Positions 43,432 to 57,300 of a stretch of 64,000 nucleotides of DNA are shown here, in pieces. The DNA lies in contig NC_015321.1 in assembly GCF_000194605.1 (NCBI RefSeq), positions 434,001 to 498,000 on the forward strand, written 5' to 3'. The notes under the pieces were generated by a model, which worked only from the letters and a program-made list of their open reading frames with translations, searched no databases and was not told where the DNA came from. Both the position numbers and the translations under genes were made by a program. The DNA is from Fluviicola taffensis DSM 16823 (GTDB lineage: Bacteria; Bacteroidota; Bacteroidia; Flavobacteriales_D; Crocinitomicaceae). Every line of letters begins with the position of its first letter. Position 1 is the first letter of the stretch.

Positions 43432-43691
43432 CAGGCGCAATTATAGGCATGGTTTCAAGATCCGCTTTTGGGCACCACCCGCTACTTTCAAATCTTCATT
43501 CTAAAAACAAATTCTCAGCGGGTCAGGCTTTCCGCTGTATCTCTCCCAAAGTAGGCTTCCAGCCACTTCGGGAGAGGATGCCGCTGCAATCCCTGGTGCG
43601 GGAAACAGGTTAAAAACGATCATTTTGTTATCCTGATTTCAAAGAACTTTCGAGTAATAAAAATACTCAAAACCGCTTTATTGACAATGGA
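43432..43691. repeat. Palindromic GC-richer element between Rhs copy and IS1
   Basis: No gene. A 7-bp stem CTCTCCC/GGGAGAG (43541-43547, 43570-43576) is extended inside by AAGT.GGCT/AGCC.ACTT. The flanks TTTCCGCTGTATC and GGATGCCGCTGCAATCCC lie on either side. This looks like a dispersed REP-type repeat; I believe similar sequences occur between genes in Flavobacteriales, but could not check. An IS end may also lie here. Confidence 0.45.
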
Positions 43692-44441
43692 TTAGACTGT
43701 TTTTTTACTGCTTTTACACCAAAAATAAATCTTTAAAACTGCTTCTAACATTTCTTTGGATTTTGAGAAGCATATTGTTCGTCGATTTAGTCTTTTGAGG
43801 TGTATTCTCAAATTCAGATTTTGTCTTTCAATTCCGTTATTTCTGCGTTTAAAGGTCGTGTGAAGTTTTTTAGGAACTACACCTTTGTATCCGGAATACT
43901 TATCGGTGTTAATAGACACTACCTCAGCACTTAATAATGGATTTACAACACTTCTCAAATTGACTTTAGATCGTGTTCCAACGGCTAAACTCAATGCTCT
44001 TTTTAATTCCTGATCCCAGGAATAAATGATATAAATTTCCCTGTCCTTATTCTGAATGAATGTGTGTACTTCATCAACCTGAATCCTTTCCAATCCATTC
44101 GAAATCCTCGGTGGTACAATTCCATCTGCAATCGCCAAAATTTTTCGGATAACAGTTGAGGGAGCAATCCCTAAAACCCTTGCGGTACTTCTGATTCCTA
44201 AACCTTCATTGGTTAACTGAATGATTTGTTTATTGAACTGCATTCCGTAACTACTTATGCTTGGTTCGGCTACTTTTGTTGTTTTACATCTCCGACACAA
44301 AAACCGCTGTTTACCATAATTAGTTTTCCCATTAAAAATCAAAAAATCACCACATTTACACCTTTTACGTTTTTCATCAACAACCCTCGAACACGAGGTT
44401 CTGTTCTGGGTCTTTATTTTAGATTTAAGCAACTTTTTCAT
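43692..44441 (-). CDS. IS1-family transposase
   Basis: 249 residues, complete. The N-terminal zinc-ribbon has paired cysteines (C-K-C-G-D ... C-R-R-C). An HTH follows (G-I-R-S-T-A-R-V-L-G-I-A-P-S-T-V-I). The catalytic domain has V-D-E-V-H, I-N-T-D-K-Y-S-G-Y and G-I-E-R-Q-N-L-N-L-R, the DDE pattern of IS1. It is a single frame without the usual InsA/InsB frameshift of E. coli IS1, as in many Bacteroidota relatives. Confidence 0.88.
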   Translation of the reverse strand: MKKLLKSKIKTQNRTSCSRVVDEKRKRCKCGDFLIFNGKTNYGKQRFLCRRCKTTKVAEPSISSYGMQFNKQIIQLTNEGLGIRSTARVLGIAPSTVIRKILAIADGIVPPRISNGLERIQVDEVHTFIQNKDREIYIIYSWDQELKRALSLAVGTRSKVNLRSVVNPLLSAEVVSINTDKYSGYKGVVPKKLHTTFKRRNNGIERQNLNLRIHLKRLNRRTICFSKSKEMLEAVLKIYFWCKSSKKTV

Positions 44442-44446
44442 AGCAA

Positions 44447-44464
44447 GGGATGTATTAACATCCC
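44447..44464. promoter_or_regulatory. Hairpin just before the transposase start
   Basis: GGGATGT-ATTA-ACATCCC, a perfect 7-bp stem 5 bp upstream of the transposase ATG. It could limit transposase translation, as such structures do in other insertion sequences. Confidence 0.4.
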
Positions 44465-44529
44465 CCGATACGAATGATTATTTAAAAAGTTATATCGCTA
44501 ATAATCAACTATTAAAGACGAACTGAAAA

Positions 44530-44556
44530 AGCTATCAACAAGCCTCGAACACTACC
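44530..44556. mobile_element. Probable right end of the IS1 element
   Basis: On the minus strand the sequence reads GGTAGTGTTCGAGGCTTGTT from 44556 inward, beginning with the GGT typical of IS1 ends. I could not find a convincing matching left end between 43600 and 43690, nor a target duplication. Confidence 0.35.
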
Positions 44557-44595
44557 AGAATTACTTAGACGTAGCCCCACTACCCCCACTAACTA

Positions 44596-45321
44596 TCAAT
44601 GTTGAATAGGAGATAGTATTTCACAGGAGCTCACCTCCTGAACATATGGATCTAATAAAATATTTCTTCTCATGGTCAAATTATTAGGTCTATCAGATGG
44701 TTCACTCCAAAATGCAAGCATTAAAATTGTATTATACTCTTCTTCTTGAGTTGCAGAAAACGGGTCTATGTAAGAAACAGATTTGTAAAATGATGGATAA
44801 TTACCACTTCGATCGATCAAACGAAAATTTAGGTAAAAATCAATTTTTCTATTTCCAAACCATCTGTCAATATAGTTACCCTCATATTGATTTGTAAATA
44901 CAATTTTTGAAACTCCAAAATTATTGTCAGTTAAGGTACTTTTGACCTTCCTCATATTTACAGAAATACTACCTATTTTATTAAGTGCTCTGATGGTTAA
45001 TAATCCTCTTTTGCTAATAAATCTTGTTTCTCCTATTTCATACCAATCAACATATTGCGGAAAACCTGATATATTATAATATAACTCGTAATATTTTACA
45101 TCGTAAACAGGTATGTTGAACATTTGTGCAACTCTAAAAGAATCTATACGATTATTACAAACTAAAGAATCTATTGTCAAATGATTAGCAACCTTAAAAA
45201 ATGAAATCACAGATAATATACTGTCCTTATCATTTACTTTTACTTGCAAGCAACTCTGAAAACTTATTAGATTAATTAATCCAATAAGAACTACTTTTAT
45301 TTTATTCTGGAAGTACTTCAT
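44596..45321 (-). CDS. Lipoprotein behind the Rhs toxin tip (candidate immunity)
   Basis: 241 residues from the ATG at 45321 (another in-frame Met at 45336). The start overlaps the Rhs stop by about 20 bp. A signal sequence ends in I-S-F-Q-S-C, lipobox-like. The mature part is a mixed alpha/beta protein without a recognised family. Overlap with the toxin gene and a membrane-anchored periplasmic location fit an immunity protein against the metallopeptidase tip. Confidence 0.6.
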   Translation of the reverse strand: MKYFQNKIKVVLIGLINLISFQSCLQVKVNDKDSILSVISFFKVANHLTIDSLVCNNRIDSFRVAQMFNIPVYDVKYYELYYNISGFPQYVDWYEIGETRFISKRGLLTIRALNKIGSISVNMRKVKSTLTDNNFGVSKIVFTNQYEGNYIDRWFGNRKIDFYLNFRLIDRSGNYPSFYKSVSYIDPFSATQEEEYNTILMLAFWSEPSDRPNNLTMRRNILLDPYVQEVSSCEILSPIQH

Positions 45322-48300
45322 CTTTTGATTTTTCAATTACAGCTTTTTTCTTGTTTGGGTCTAATTCATCCAAAGTTATATCATTAATAATAGACTTATA
45401 GATTGTGAATAAATTACCGATTTTATTTACAGGATTATTTAGGATATTTATACAGGATTGAATAATGGCATCAATATTTGCTTGCCCAATTTCATACCCC
45501 GTTCCTGCCATAATAAAGCCTTTAAGTGTCTTATTGTTATACTCATAACCTGTGTGAGGAATTCGCGGTTTCTGAAATTTCGCGTCATATCTATCAGATA
45601 GTCCCAATAAATGCCACATCTCGTGTATTGCAGAAAAAACAGGGCTCTCTTTGTCATTAATCCAAGCTTGTGAGGTACTTGTACCAGTTGCATTTATCCC
45701 ACCCCATCCAATTGTGATAACATTTTCTCCATATTCAAGACCGGAGGGTTTTCCATTAATATCTTCAGCTCCTTCAGCTTTTGTCCCGACAGACCTCGAT
45801 TGATCTGAATTTACATAATCACGCATTACAGCAGGAAGAGCACCTAGATTGTCTGTTGTTGCCGCAATGAATTCAACTTGAATGTTTAGATCATATTTTA
45901 GCCCAGCTGTTGCAGGGAACACAAAGTCTTTGGAATAAAAAGCATCCCAATTAAATTGTAAACTCTTTGCAAATTCCTTAATTTCTTTATTTGTTTTTCC
46001 TATTCCCGTAATATAGACTTTCGAAGTTAAAGTAATAGTTCTAACTCCAAATGCATCTGGTTCACTAATGGTAATAACAGCATCTTTACCATTTGGGTCA
46101 TTGAATAATAATGGACTGTTCAATGCAAAATGATACGGTGAATTTGCTGGATACTTCACGGCTGAAGGATCAATCGTCAACCATCTTCCCAATCTAGGAT
46201 CTAACATCCTAGCTCCAAAATCATAGCTGTTCCCCTCACCTTTGATCTCATCGTCCTTTTCCATTCCGTTAAAGGCATATCTCATCTTCTCAGCCCCAGT
46301 AAGCGTGAAATTCCTATTCTCCAAAGTAACCCCAAAAGGACTATAATCTGTAGATTGACGAATATCTGCTAGCCAATAATCTACATTTCCACTTCCATCA
46401 TCGTGTGGAATAATCTTGTCAGATATAACGGATAAAACGTTGCCAAGATGGTTACTCAACTCATACGTCCGTTCACCAATTCTGTGATCAACATACTCCA
46501 TAGTATACGTCGTATTCTGAGAACCCAGCATAGGTACTGGTTCATTGTGCATTCCCAATCTGCTAGATCCATAGATGTGTTTCTCTGCTTGGAAAAAAGC
46601 AACGCTTTCTTCGGTATTATCTACCACACGTTCATACACACTCATCGTATTTCCTTGAACATCCAGTATGTAATATGTACTTTTTTCGAGCAAGTAACTG
46701 TTGTTTGACGTGTAAGAGTGTTTAGCTATGCGGTGCCCCATGGCATCATAATCGAAAGATACTGTTTTTTTCGCAGAGCTTGCTGGTCTTAAAATGAATT
46801 TAACTTTTCCATCTACTCGCCACACAATGGTATCAATTTCTTCTTGCAAATCTTTCACCAATCTTCCTTCCGCATCGTACACATAATTGTTGTTCTGGTT
46901 AATAGTGCTTTGAGCGGAGTCGAAAACCATATTGTCAATATCATCAGCGAAAGCGCCGTTCGAAGTTGGGTCATTGACACCATACAACCTGTTTCTGAGT
47001 CGTTTTCCCGCCAGATCGTGGTAGTTATAAGTCAAATCGTCAATGGTTGTTCCGGCATCATTTTGTCGTACTTGTGTTTCAATGTTTCCATTCGCATCAT
47101 ACGTAAATGCATTGTAATACATCGTTGTTCCTCCACTTCCCCAAGCATTGGTGCCTTCATCGTAATTATTGAAACTCTTTGCTTGTTTCAAACGGTTCAA
47201 CTGATCATACTGGTAAGCGTTCCCAAGTGGGAGAATATGTCGGGAATTGGGATCGGTAATGGTAGTCACCATTCTTCCAATATTTCCGTTGTATAAATCT
47301 GAACTAGTGTCTGTTAAATCACTTGATCCTTGATTGGCTATAAAGTCGTTATTTCCGCCTACAATTGGAGCGTAATCTCCTGCATAGTAGTGCAAGCTAT
47401 ATCCAAAAACATCGCGTGCTACGAGCTTGTTATCACTCACACCATCGCCGTCTCGCCCAGGATCTTTAGCGGCATCCAACCCATTGCTATTCACTCCTTT
47501 GATCCAACCCTGAAGGGTATACACGTAATCAATTCCCTGCACTTCCTGATCGGCCAAGGTGGTTCGTGCCAATGGTCCGTGCTGGTAGTATTCATAACTT
47601 GCTTCCTGATCCCACATCGGGTTTATCTCGGGTTCATTCTGCATACTTGCTACAGTGGAGTTGATATCCAATAAGGGGGTTTCTTTGGTGGTGTAAACCT
47701 CTGTTATGCGGTTGTCTGCATCGTAATTATAGGCATGGTGCCACTGATCTGCATTTCCTGTTTCATAATCCACGCGGTGCACGTTGCCAGAAATCAAATC
47801 ATACACATAATCCATCCGCTTGAAACGGTGTTGGTCTATTCCTGAAATGGCTCCTACTAATTGGTTTTCTTGCAAAAGTGTTTTTACATTTCCATGTACA
47901 TCGTAGTCGTAATGCGTAGCATGATCATATACTTCATCCAAATCATCATAAACAGCTTCGTATGTAACATGCACAATGCGTTTACGCTGAGTTGCTTCGG
48001 TTAGCATAATTGGCAAAGAAGACTCAATGTGTGTATTGGTTGCATCATAATAACTACGGGTAACTTCTTTACGGGTGGTGGTTGCATTAGTACTCAACCA
48101 AGTTTCCAACTTTGTGTCGTCTACTACGGATGGAACGGTAATTCCTCCCACATTGGTTCCAAAAATAGAACCGAATTTAGGATCGCCTGAGCCATTTTCT
48201 GTTTTTTCTCCAGCTTCATATACCCTGCCCAATTCGTCATAAAGGGTATAGGAGAATTTACTTGCTTGCAATTGACGCGAGTTCTGACTGGTCACAATTC

Positions 48301-51300
48301 TTCCCAAACGATCGTAATAGAAGCGGGCAGTAAACATCCCTCCTTCATGTCTCAAAGCACGCACCATTGCTTTTTTGGTAGTTATATACGTTCCATTGGT
48401 GTAATAACCTCCGTAAACTCCTGTTGTTCGCGAATTGAAGGCCATCGCCAAGATGTTGTAATCAGTAGCAGTGCCAATTTCAGGATCGGTAATGATTTGC
48501 TGCGAAGTAATTAAACCTCCGCTCAAGATAGCATGTGTTGTAGCATCATTTGAATTGGAACTCAAATGATACCATTTACCAGCATCTCCAACTGCATATC
48601 CAGTTACGTCATCGTGGAAGTAAACATCTCTAAATGTTGCTCCTGAAATGGTTGCCAAGGTATAAGAAGAACCCAAACCTCCTGAATTATAGAAATTGAT
48701 TTTTCCAGAACCTCCTACATAAGCCACACTTTGGTTTTCAAAGACGTGAATGGCATGAATCAAATCGGTAGATGTTGCTACATCAGCTGACAAACTTAAG
48801 GTATAACCCAAAAGTGTAGAAGGTGTCAATGTGATTTTTCGAATTCCATTCGCAGTGGAGTTAATGCTTAAATAACCAATAAGTGGAGAATTCTTAGAGA
48901 ATTGAATGTCTGAAATTCGTCCCGTTATGGGAGTAGCTGCAAACAATCCGTTGTTGACAACCGTTAAATAATCTCCATATCCTCCAATGAGTGCAAAATG
49001 ACTGGTATTGGCTTCTTTCACTGTCCAAACTTTTCGGAGATTGTCAATCGTAGAACTGTTCAACGTAAGAGCACTTGTTGGAAGGTTGATCTTCCAACTT
49101 AAACCACCATCTGTCGTTGTTCTTACTAGAAAGTGATCACCAATGAGGGTTCCAAATTGCCCATTGGCAAAATGTACATCCCGGTATCTGGAAGAGAAAA
49201 TTCGGTTATTAAGGGATCCTGTTTGGGAATTATACCGAATCAAAGTTGCAGCAGATCCTGCAACGATAGCTTTCAATGAACCATTGAAACAAACGCTGCG
49301 TAAATTTTGAGTAGTTGCAGGAACAGTTGGTATCAATAAATCGGTTGTGATATCAGGAGTGTAGTAAACAGATCCGTTTCCACCAACTGCATAAACAGCT
49401 TTAGTTGCCACTGCAATATCGTAGAAGGTAATATTGTTAGAGTGGTCTTTAACGGTCAATCCTGCAGTTGTATACAAAGTTGTCTCATCTAGGTTAGATA
49501 CTTTGAACTGGGATAAAAACCCGTCGGTTCCCCCCACCAAATAATAGGAGATTGATGAACTTACAAATTCATTGGCAGCATACAAATCACTCAGTGTATG
49601 AAGTGGTTTCACAGTAGCTGTGGTTGCACTCGTAGAAATGGCTCTCGAAATAAAGAGTCCATTTTGACCTGTAATCAATAGATTGGATGCTCCCTTTTGA
49701 ATGCTGTTTAAGGCTGGCAATCGGTGATCTTGCCGTGCGTAGAAAGTGACGGATGAAGGTAGCGTTGAAATCGAACCAGAAGTAAAGATTCCGCCATTTG
49801 TACCAGCCAAAGTCACTTGGGTTCCATGAACAGCCAATTTGGTAATTACCGAAGTTCCAAGACTGAGAGTAGTCGTTAAACCTGATAAGCTTCCTGTAGC
49901 AGTTTTTGCATAAATTTTTGTATCACTGCTGTTGTATCCTAAGACATAATCAGTGGATGAAGCAGTGATTTTATCCATCCAAACCAAAGCGGTTGCTCCA
50001 GAAACGGTTGCAAAAGAAGAAGCTGTTTGAGTAGTTAAGCTGTAACTACTTTGCTTTAAAGTTCCCGTGGTTAAAAGCGCATGAACCAAAAGATCTGTTC
50101 CATCTTTCAAAACAAGGAGTTGTTTTGCATCCGTAATTGTTCCAGCATCTGTAATTTCAGTAAATTGAAGTGTTGTTCCAGAAGGGAGATACGCATTAGA
50201 GCGGTAGAGCTTATTTGCGGAATCAATTCCAAAAACAGTGATTTTTATGCCATCATTGTAAGCATAAACGACTTTTAGATTGATATTTTGAACGGCTGTT
50301 GGTGTTTGATTTAGTTCACTAATTGTTCCATTGGAGGCCAATAGAACCGTTTTGGAATAAGCCGAACCAGTCGTATACCCTTGAATGAGAACTTCGAGAG
50401 TAGTTGTTCCAGAACGTTTGATAAATACGAGGTTTGCATCAAGGTATTCATTGCTTAGTGAAAGCCATGTTTTGCCCCCATTTTTAGTTGTTCGAATCAC
50501 TTTCTGACCATTTTCTTCGATGCGTGCAATTCCAATTTGTCCATTGAGCATTTGTATTTGATCAATCATTCCAAGCGTTCCAGAAACCTGCATCGTTTGC
50601 ACGAAATCAGAACTACTTGTGCCAGAAAGCAAGGATAGGTTTCCATCCAAACCTGCTACCGCTCCTTCAGAACTGCTGTAGAATGCGAGTGCATTCAAAT
50701 CCGAAGCCAATACTTTTTCTAAAGTAAAGACCGAAGAACCATTGTTTAGAATAATGGCATCAAAATCAGAACTTCCATCTGTTAGGGAAGCAACGTACAA
50801 AATTCCAGTTGTGGTGGAATAATTGTTTTGCAAACTAAAATCAGTAAATGCAGTTGCCGTATAAGAGGTATTGGTTGGTGCTACTGCATGAGAAGAAATA
50901 ACTCCAGCAGTAGTGCATTTAAAAATTTGACCACTCCGCGTGAGTGCATAGCCATCGGTAGTACTTACTTCCAAAGACACAAAATCCTCTTGGATATTGG
51001 AGGAATAGGTATCTACCAAATCCCAAGTTGCTCCTCCATCCTGCGTAAGCAATAAAATACCTGACGTTCCAACAGCTAATCCAGAGTTACTGTTAATCAT
51101 GCGCACCCGTTTCAAATCACTTGCAATGGTATTGGATACCCGAACCCAGTTCTGACCACCGTTGTTGGTTGAAAACAAATACCCGCGACTGCCCATTGGA
51201 GCATTTGAATTAGTCATAAAACCCGTCAAATACCCTTGATTGGAACTTACCATTTGGATTGCTGTAGTGGAGAGCTGTGTAGGTAATCCATTCGGCAAAG

Positions 51301-54300
51301 TGGATTCAAACACCTGCATCTCGTCTTGATCTGGCATATTCTGAGCCACTAACTGGTTCAATGAATTATACAAATAAGTAGTTTGCATGCGGTGACTTGT
51401 AACTATTTGATGGGTATTATTAGCACGATCAGACAAAATTGCCGCTTTAATAGTAGAATTATCTATATCTATAAATTCTACACCTTCTGGTGGAACTGTT
51501 TTTATCAAATTTCCTGCTTGGTCGTAATAATACAAAGTGAAATGATGCTCTATTTCATTGTAAGTCATGGAAAGATTTTCCAAAGCACCTAAGCAATGTT
51601 GAATGTACCGTTGACTAATATCCGTTTGCATAGCCTGTGTTTGCTCTTGGTATGCGATATAAGCAGTGTTTTCGGTGTTCGCTTGATAGAATTCTTCACA
51701 CGGATCATTGAATTCAATAACAAATGGTTCAGCAGCAATGTTGATACTATCATTTGGACAAGGAATAACTTGATCTCCAGAACAGAAAGTCAAGATATTG
51801 GGCATCAAATCGAACTCTTTCAAACCGTCGCTTACCAAATTCAATTCTGCACAATAATCGTTCACGCAATTGCACAAATTTTCTTGATAGAAAACTTGCT
51901 CAGAAATGACGTAGGTTATCACGTCTTCGCTTTCGTTGGCCATGGCTTTACTGTTATACAAAGCAACACATCCAAGATATTTTTGGTATGCCTCACTACA
52001 TTCTGGATGCAAATCTGGAAGATCAGAAGCACAATATTCCGAAATTGTAATTGGATTAGGTAAAACATCTGTAGATTGAGCGTAGATATAAGTAAACAAA
52101 TAACTTTGATAAAATTTTGCACATTCACAAAAACCTGCATCAATAAATGCCGTATCACTCGCAAATTCATTCGTTAAGCTAATATTATTGGCAATTGCCC
52201 AATCAGAAGTATTAAACATATCAATACCAGTCAAATAATAATTGTTATACCTACCCGAACAATAAACAAAGTCCTCTTCAGGTGTCATACAATTTGTCAT
52301 TGAAGGTGGAATCAACTCACAACCAGGGTTGGTATACAAATATTGAAGATATACTGCCAATGCATCTTCTCCTTCTTCTGTACAACATAAATTCAGATTC
52401 AGGAATTGTATATAACTCACCAGTTGAGTTGGTCCAAATTGTTGCATATAACACGAAGGATTATTATCAATATGTCCTAAGTATGCATCCACGTAAGTCT
52501 GATAATTGACAAAACATGAATCAGAAGGAATTAGTGCTATTCCAGTATTCGGATAAGACAAAACAGATAAGGTTGTTCCTGGATTCGTAAAATTTCCTAG
52601 CAAATAAGAGATGTAGTTTGAACAATCTCCAGAATAAATGGTGGTTGTAAATTCTACTAGTGTAACTGGAGAAATTTGATCCAGTATAATTCCGTCACGA
52701 TGGGTGTTGTAAAAATCCACGGCACTTAAATAGCGTCCATACTGGAGCTTAACAGAATTGAAAGTTCCAAAATAGGTATAGAACTGGGAAGGTGATTGAA
52801 GCAAAAAATAGGCGTCTACACTATCTACAAATGCATTTAAGTAATAAGCGAATTCACCAATGGAATTAGGAGGTACCTGATTAAAGAATTCATAATAAGA
52901 AAGCTTTGGTACATAATTCGGATCCAAAATGGTTAAACCATGATGCACGTTGAACGTGTCAACCAAATCGCAGTAATAGTGATAATCTCCCATCGTGCTA
53001 GTTCCAGTTAGCACTCCCATATTTAAGTAAACTGAATCAATCGAATCCAATTGACTAGCAGTATAAGACACTGTAATATCACCTGTGCAGGAAATACATT
53101 CTTTCAAGTTGAGACAAGAAATCCCTTTTAAAACGGCAGTATGAATGGTTCCGCCACTTGAGAAATTTACTGTTAAATCAAACGAATTGTTAGAACCAAA
53201 TGAATTCGTTTCGCCACTCACTTCCAATTCATCCACTGAAACAATACTATCAAATGAAAAGTTGACTCCTGGAATACTATCATAATTCAGTGTCAAGTCA
53301 CAATAATCTGTTGGCAAATTAAATCGGAGTCTTTTAGCACCAGCAAATAAGGAACTCACCGTTCCAGTTAGCACCCCGCCAGGAGCATTCAGTTGTGTTT
53401 CCAAACTGGATGTTAACTCCAATGAATTGTACAAATCAAATGGTGCATTCTGATTCACCAATACATCTTGGAAAACAGCTTTTAAATCTTCCAGATTTCT
53501 GTAAGGTTCACCATCACACAATAATGGAGTAGGCAATCCACAATCTCCTAGTTCTATGGATTGCAACCCACCAGAAGTTACCCGAACAGCATCCAAACTG
53601 ATGGTTACTAAATAGTTTCCGTATGCATCATTGCAAACTAAATCAAATGTATTATTCGGACCTACAACTAATTCATCGATGGCATCAATTAAATTCATGT
53701 TTGAAATAGTGAAAATAGAAGGTGAAAAGGAATTGATTCCCAATCTTAAATAGTCTGAGTTTGCAGCGTTTGTAATTTTGAATCCAGGAATTGCTGGATC
53801 AAAAATCCAAGATAAATTTCCTGGAGAACTCAAACTTACCGCATGCTGAATATTGTTTGTGACAAAAGGATCAAACGCATCTTCAGTACTCAAATTAAAA
53901 GCGGTGGTACTTCCCAATAAATCAAAAGCTGTAATTGCCTGAAGCAGATGTTGCATTTCATTTCCTAAATCATTCTTTTCACATACATCTTCAAACTGGC
54001 AATTCCCAATGGGTAAAGTCGTTGTTCCTGTAACTGGAACATAATAAATGAGACCACTTATTTGCACTTTTGCCAATGCTGTAAATTCATAAATTCCTGA
54101 ACTTAGTTCTGTAAAATACAAATTGGAAAAACCGATTATTTGAGACCAAGAATATCCCAAAGTATCTAATGGGTCTTTAACTAATCTCAAAGTTGCAAAA
54201 GCTGCTAATCCTATATCACTCCAAACAGCTTCAAGAATATTGGAGTTAATGGTTGTTTGAACCCAGTTGAGATTCTGATTTGCTGTCTGCTCATCAAAAT

Positions 54301-57300
54301 TATTTAGGGAAAGCAACAGTCCAGATAAGGAATTTAAACTATTCAAAGAAAAAGAAGCATCATCCAATTGATTGGTAAAGGCAACTTCATTTAAAACGGA
54401 TTGCAACGAAGCTGCATTGGGGCATTGACCGGTTACCAAATATTGCTGATAAGCAATTTCATTGGCAGATAAATCAGATACTCTATTTGGTGTGCCAAAT
54501 CGAATTTCTTTGTTTTGATAAAAGGCCATTCGATAAAAACTACACGGTTGATTGACATTCGTAAACTGACCAGCAGTAGTATAGAAAAATCCTGCTAAAA
54601 AGGTTGCATTAAAGAACCCGTTTTCAAAAGGGTTGAATTCGTCGTTTCCAATACATGCATTGTAGCCATAATATTCCGAATCATTGATGGTGACATCCGT
54701 TACCAAATCCTGAAGAATTTTTTGTTTTGCAGAAAAATACAAACTACGGAATGCCATCCAAGATTCATCGCGTTTTACTTGATTTTCAGTGGAATCCAGT
54801 CCGTAATCATCTCCCCACAAAGTACATGCTGAACTGGGATAGGCTCCTAGTTGCAAATTGCTGCATCTGGTAATTATTCCAGCAAACTGCATCATCGAGT
54901 AGTTGACTCCATTAATGGTGATAAAATTAGCCACTTTATTTTGCAAACGGTAAAGTGGGGTGTCATAAAATCCTGCCGGATCCCAAACTGTGTGCGTGGT
55001 ATCTGTTAAGAAATTTTCAATACGATTATTGATGGACTCTGTTGAATAAGTGCTTTTGATGAATCCTGCAGTGATAGCGTCGTCCCAAGTGTTCACGCGC
55101 ATCATTGCGGCATCAAATCCTTCTGATGTAAAACGATCTCCAACAGTAACTTCTGTTGTAAGTGTTCTGTAATACTTTAAAATCGGATATTCAGGATGGT
55201 AATAAACCAATGAATTTGCCCATTGTAAATTAGAACCATAGTAACCAATAAAATCTGCTACTCCTGTTAGATATTCAGGATATGTATAATAGGTATTAGT
55301 TAATGCATCTAAAAAAACATGTGTACCTATAGTCGAACCTACATCGATAATTGGTAATGAACTCGTTACAATGTTACTAGAAATCACTACGTCTTGTAAA
55401 TAAATACGTGAAATGGTTATACCATCTTCGTCGTAATAGTGATTTAAAATGGTTGATTCAATGTCATATTTTGGGTGTTTCCAATCTGAATTAGGAGATT
55501 TCGGTAAAATATTGGAAACGTTTAAAACCGATAGTGGATACATCCAGGTCTGAATAACTGAAGCATTATCGTATTGAGCATATTGACCACTAGGCATCAC
55601 ATCTCCCTTAAGTAGCATACGCATCGTTTCATAATAAGAAATGGGGGTGCAAGGCGCATTACATGCAACAACTTCTAGATTGTAACTATCTTCGGTTCCT
55701 CCATTGGCGATATAGTCTAATAATGGCCCCAAATTTTCAATACATTCTGCACAACTAAAATCATCCGAACAATCATTGTCTATTGTACTTTGTACTTCTT
55801 CCAAAATTTCATCATAACCTGGTTTACACATATTGATGCTGTCATTCACATACATGGCCACATACGCTTCAATGGCAGCTTCATTGATAGTCAATATTTT
55901 AGAGATTTGGTAAGAACCAACAGCAAGTGAATCAATGACAAAAGTGGTATCAAATCCAAAATTGGCACAATCTGTTTTGAAAATCACTTGATTGGTGGTG
56001 TCTAATTCAAAACGACCCGACAATTTATTGGAAACTGCTTGCGGACTTACTAAGACTCCGCACATATCTCGTACTTCAATTTTTAAATCGTACACACAAT
56101 TAAAACAAACGGAAGAATCCATTGATAAACAAGTATCAATAAAGGGAGTAACATTTAAATCATAATCAATTTGTAAGGTGGTTTTAGAACTTAAAAGAAT
56201 CGTTTGATTAAATACTTTTGATCGACCGTTGATTCCTAATACGTTCGAGCTACTTTCTCCTTGGGCATTTGGTGATAAGAGGTCTACGGTTAATGGACCA
56301 GCTTCTCCAGCAGATTCCAATGAAATCAAATTGTCAGGTGCTTCTCCAGCCAATGAGGTTGCAATTACTCGACCTTCCTGATCGAGATATGAAACACTTA
56401 CTTGTCCATTTGGATCAATCACCATGTTTTTTTGATAATGAGCATAATCTCCAACTTCTGAGCCAAACAAGCGATCTAATTGCTCTTGAAATGGATGTCC
56501 ATAAAAATACTTCGTTTCATGTCCAGAACCCAATTGAAATTCAGCCCCAACTCCTCCTTGTCTACTAATTCTTCCGGTGTTGTCTGGGGTATACTCGACT
56601 TGACTAAAGGGGAATTGTTGAGCATCTGGAAGATAACCCTGAATACCATCTGTATCTGGATTTGAGCTGGAATAATAGTTTGAAGCTCCAGAACTGGGAT
56701 GCATTGGTCCTAAAATGGTGGAACATGAATCTATCATGGAGGATGTGTCAAAATCTAATTTTGTATAGGCATCTGTCGCATTTTTTCGATTAAATTTCTC
56801 ATAAAATTTCAAAGAATTTTCTGCATCAGGTGTTTCACAATCTGTTGGTGCAACTGGTACCGGTAAAACTTGAATTGCAGGTCGTCCCTGATAATCGTAA
56901 ATCGTTTCTCCAACAATTGTTGTATTATCGGAATTGATTTTGGTCACCATCTGACGATTGCGCAATGAACCATCAAAGAATGAAACTACTTCTTTTTTCT
57001 TTCCTTCTTCGGCATAAGTAGAGCTATATTGCCAATTTTTCAATACATCATAAGGTGTGGTTTGTTGGTAATAATCGCAACTTGAAACGGCAACTAAACC
57101 ATCATTGGTGCTCCAAGGAGTAAAAATGAATCTACTCACATCTGTCATCGAACGTCCCACAGCCCTAACCCTATAGCAAATGTATCCTTTATCAAAAACC
57201 AACGACAAATGATAATTTGCTTGAGAGGTTGAAATTCGCGTAGAATTCAATCTAAAATCAACGGATAAATCTCCAATTACTTTGTCATAATTATTGATAT

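Noticed and set aside
46448-47674. Plus-strand frames repeated in both Rhs copies (also 42086-43504)
   Set aside because: They are antisense to the YD-repeat coding sequence; their repetition only reflects duplication of the Rhs core.
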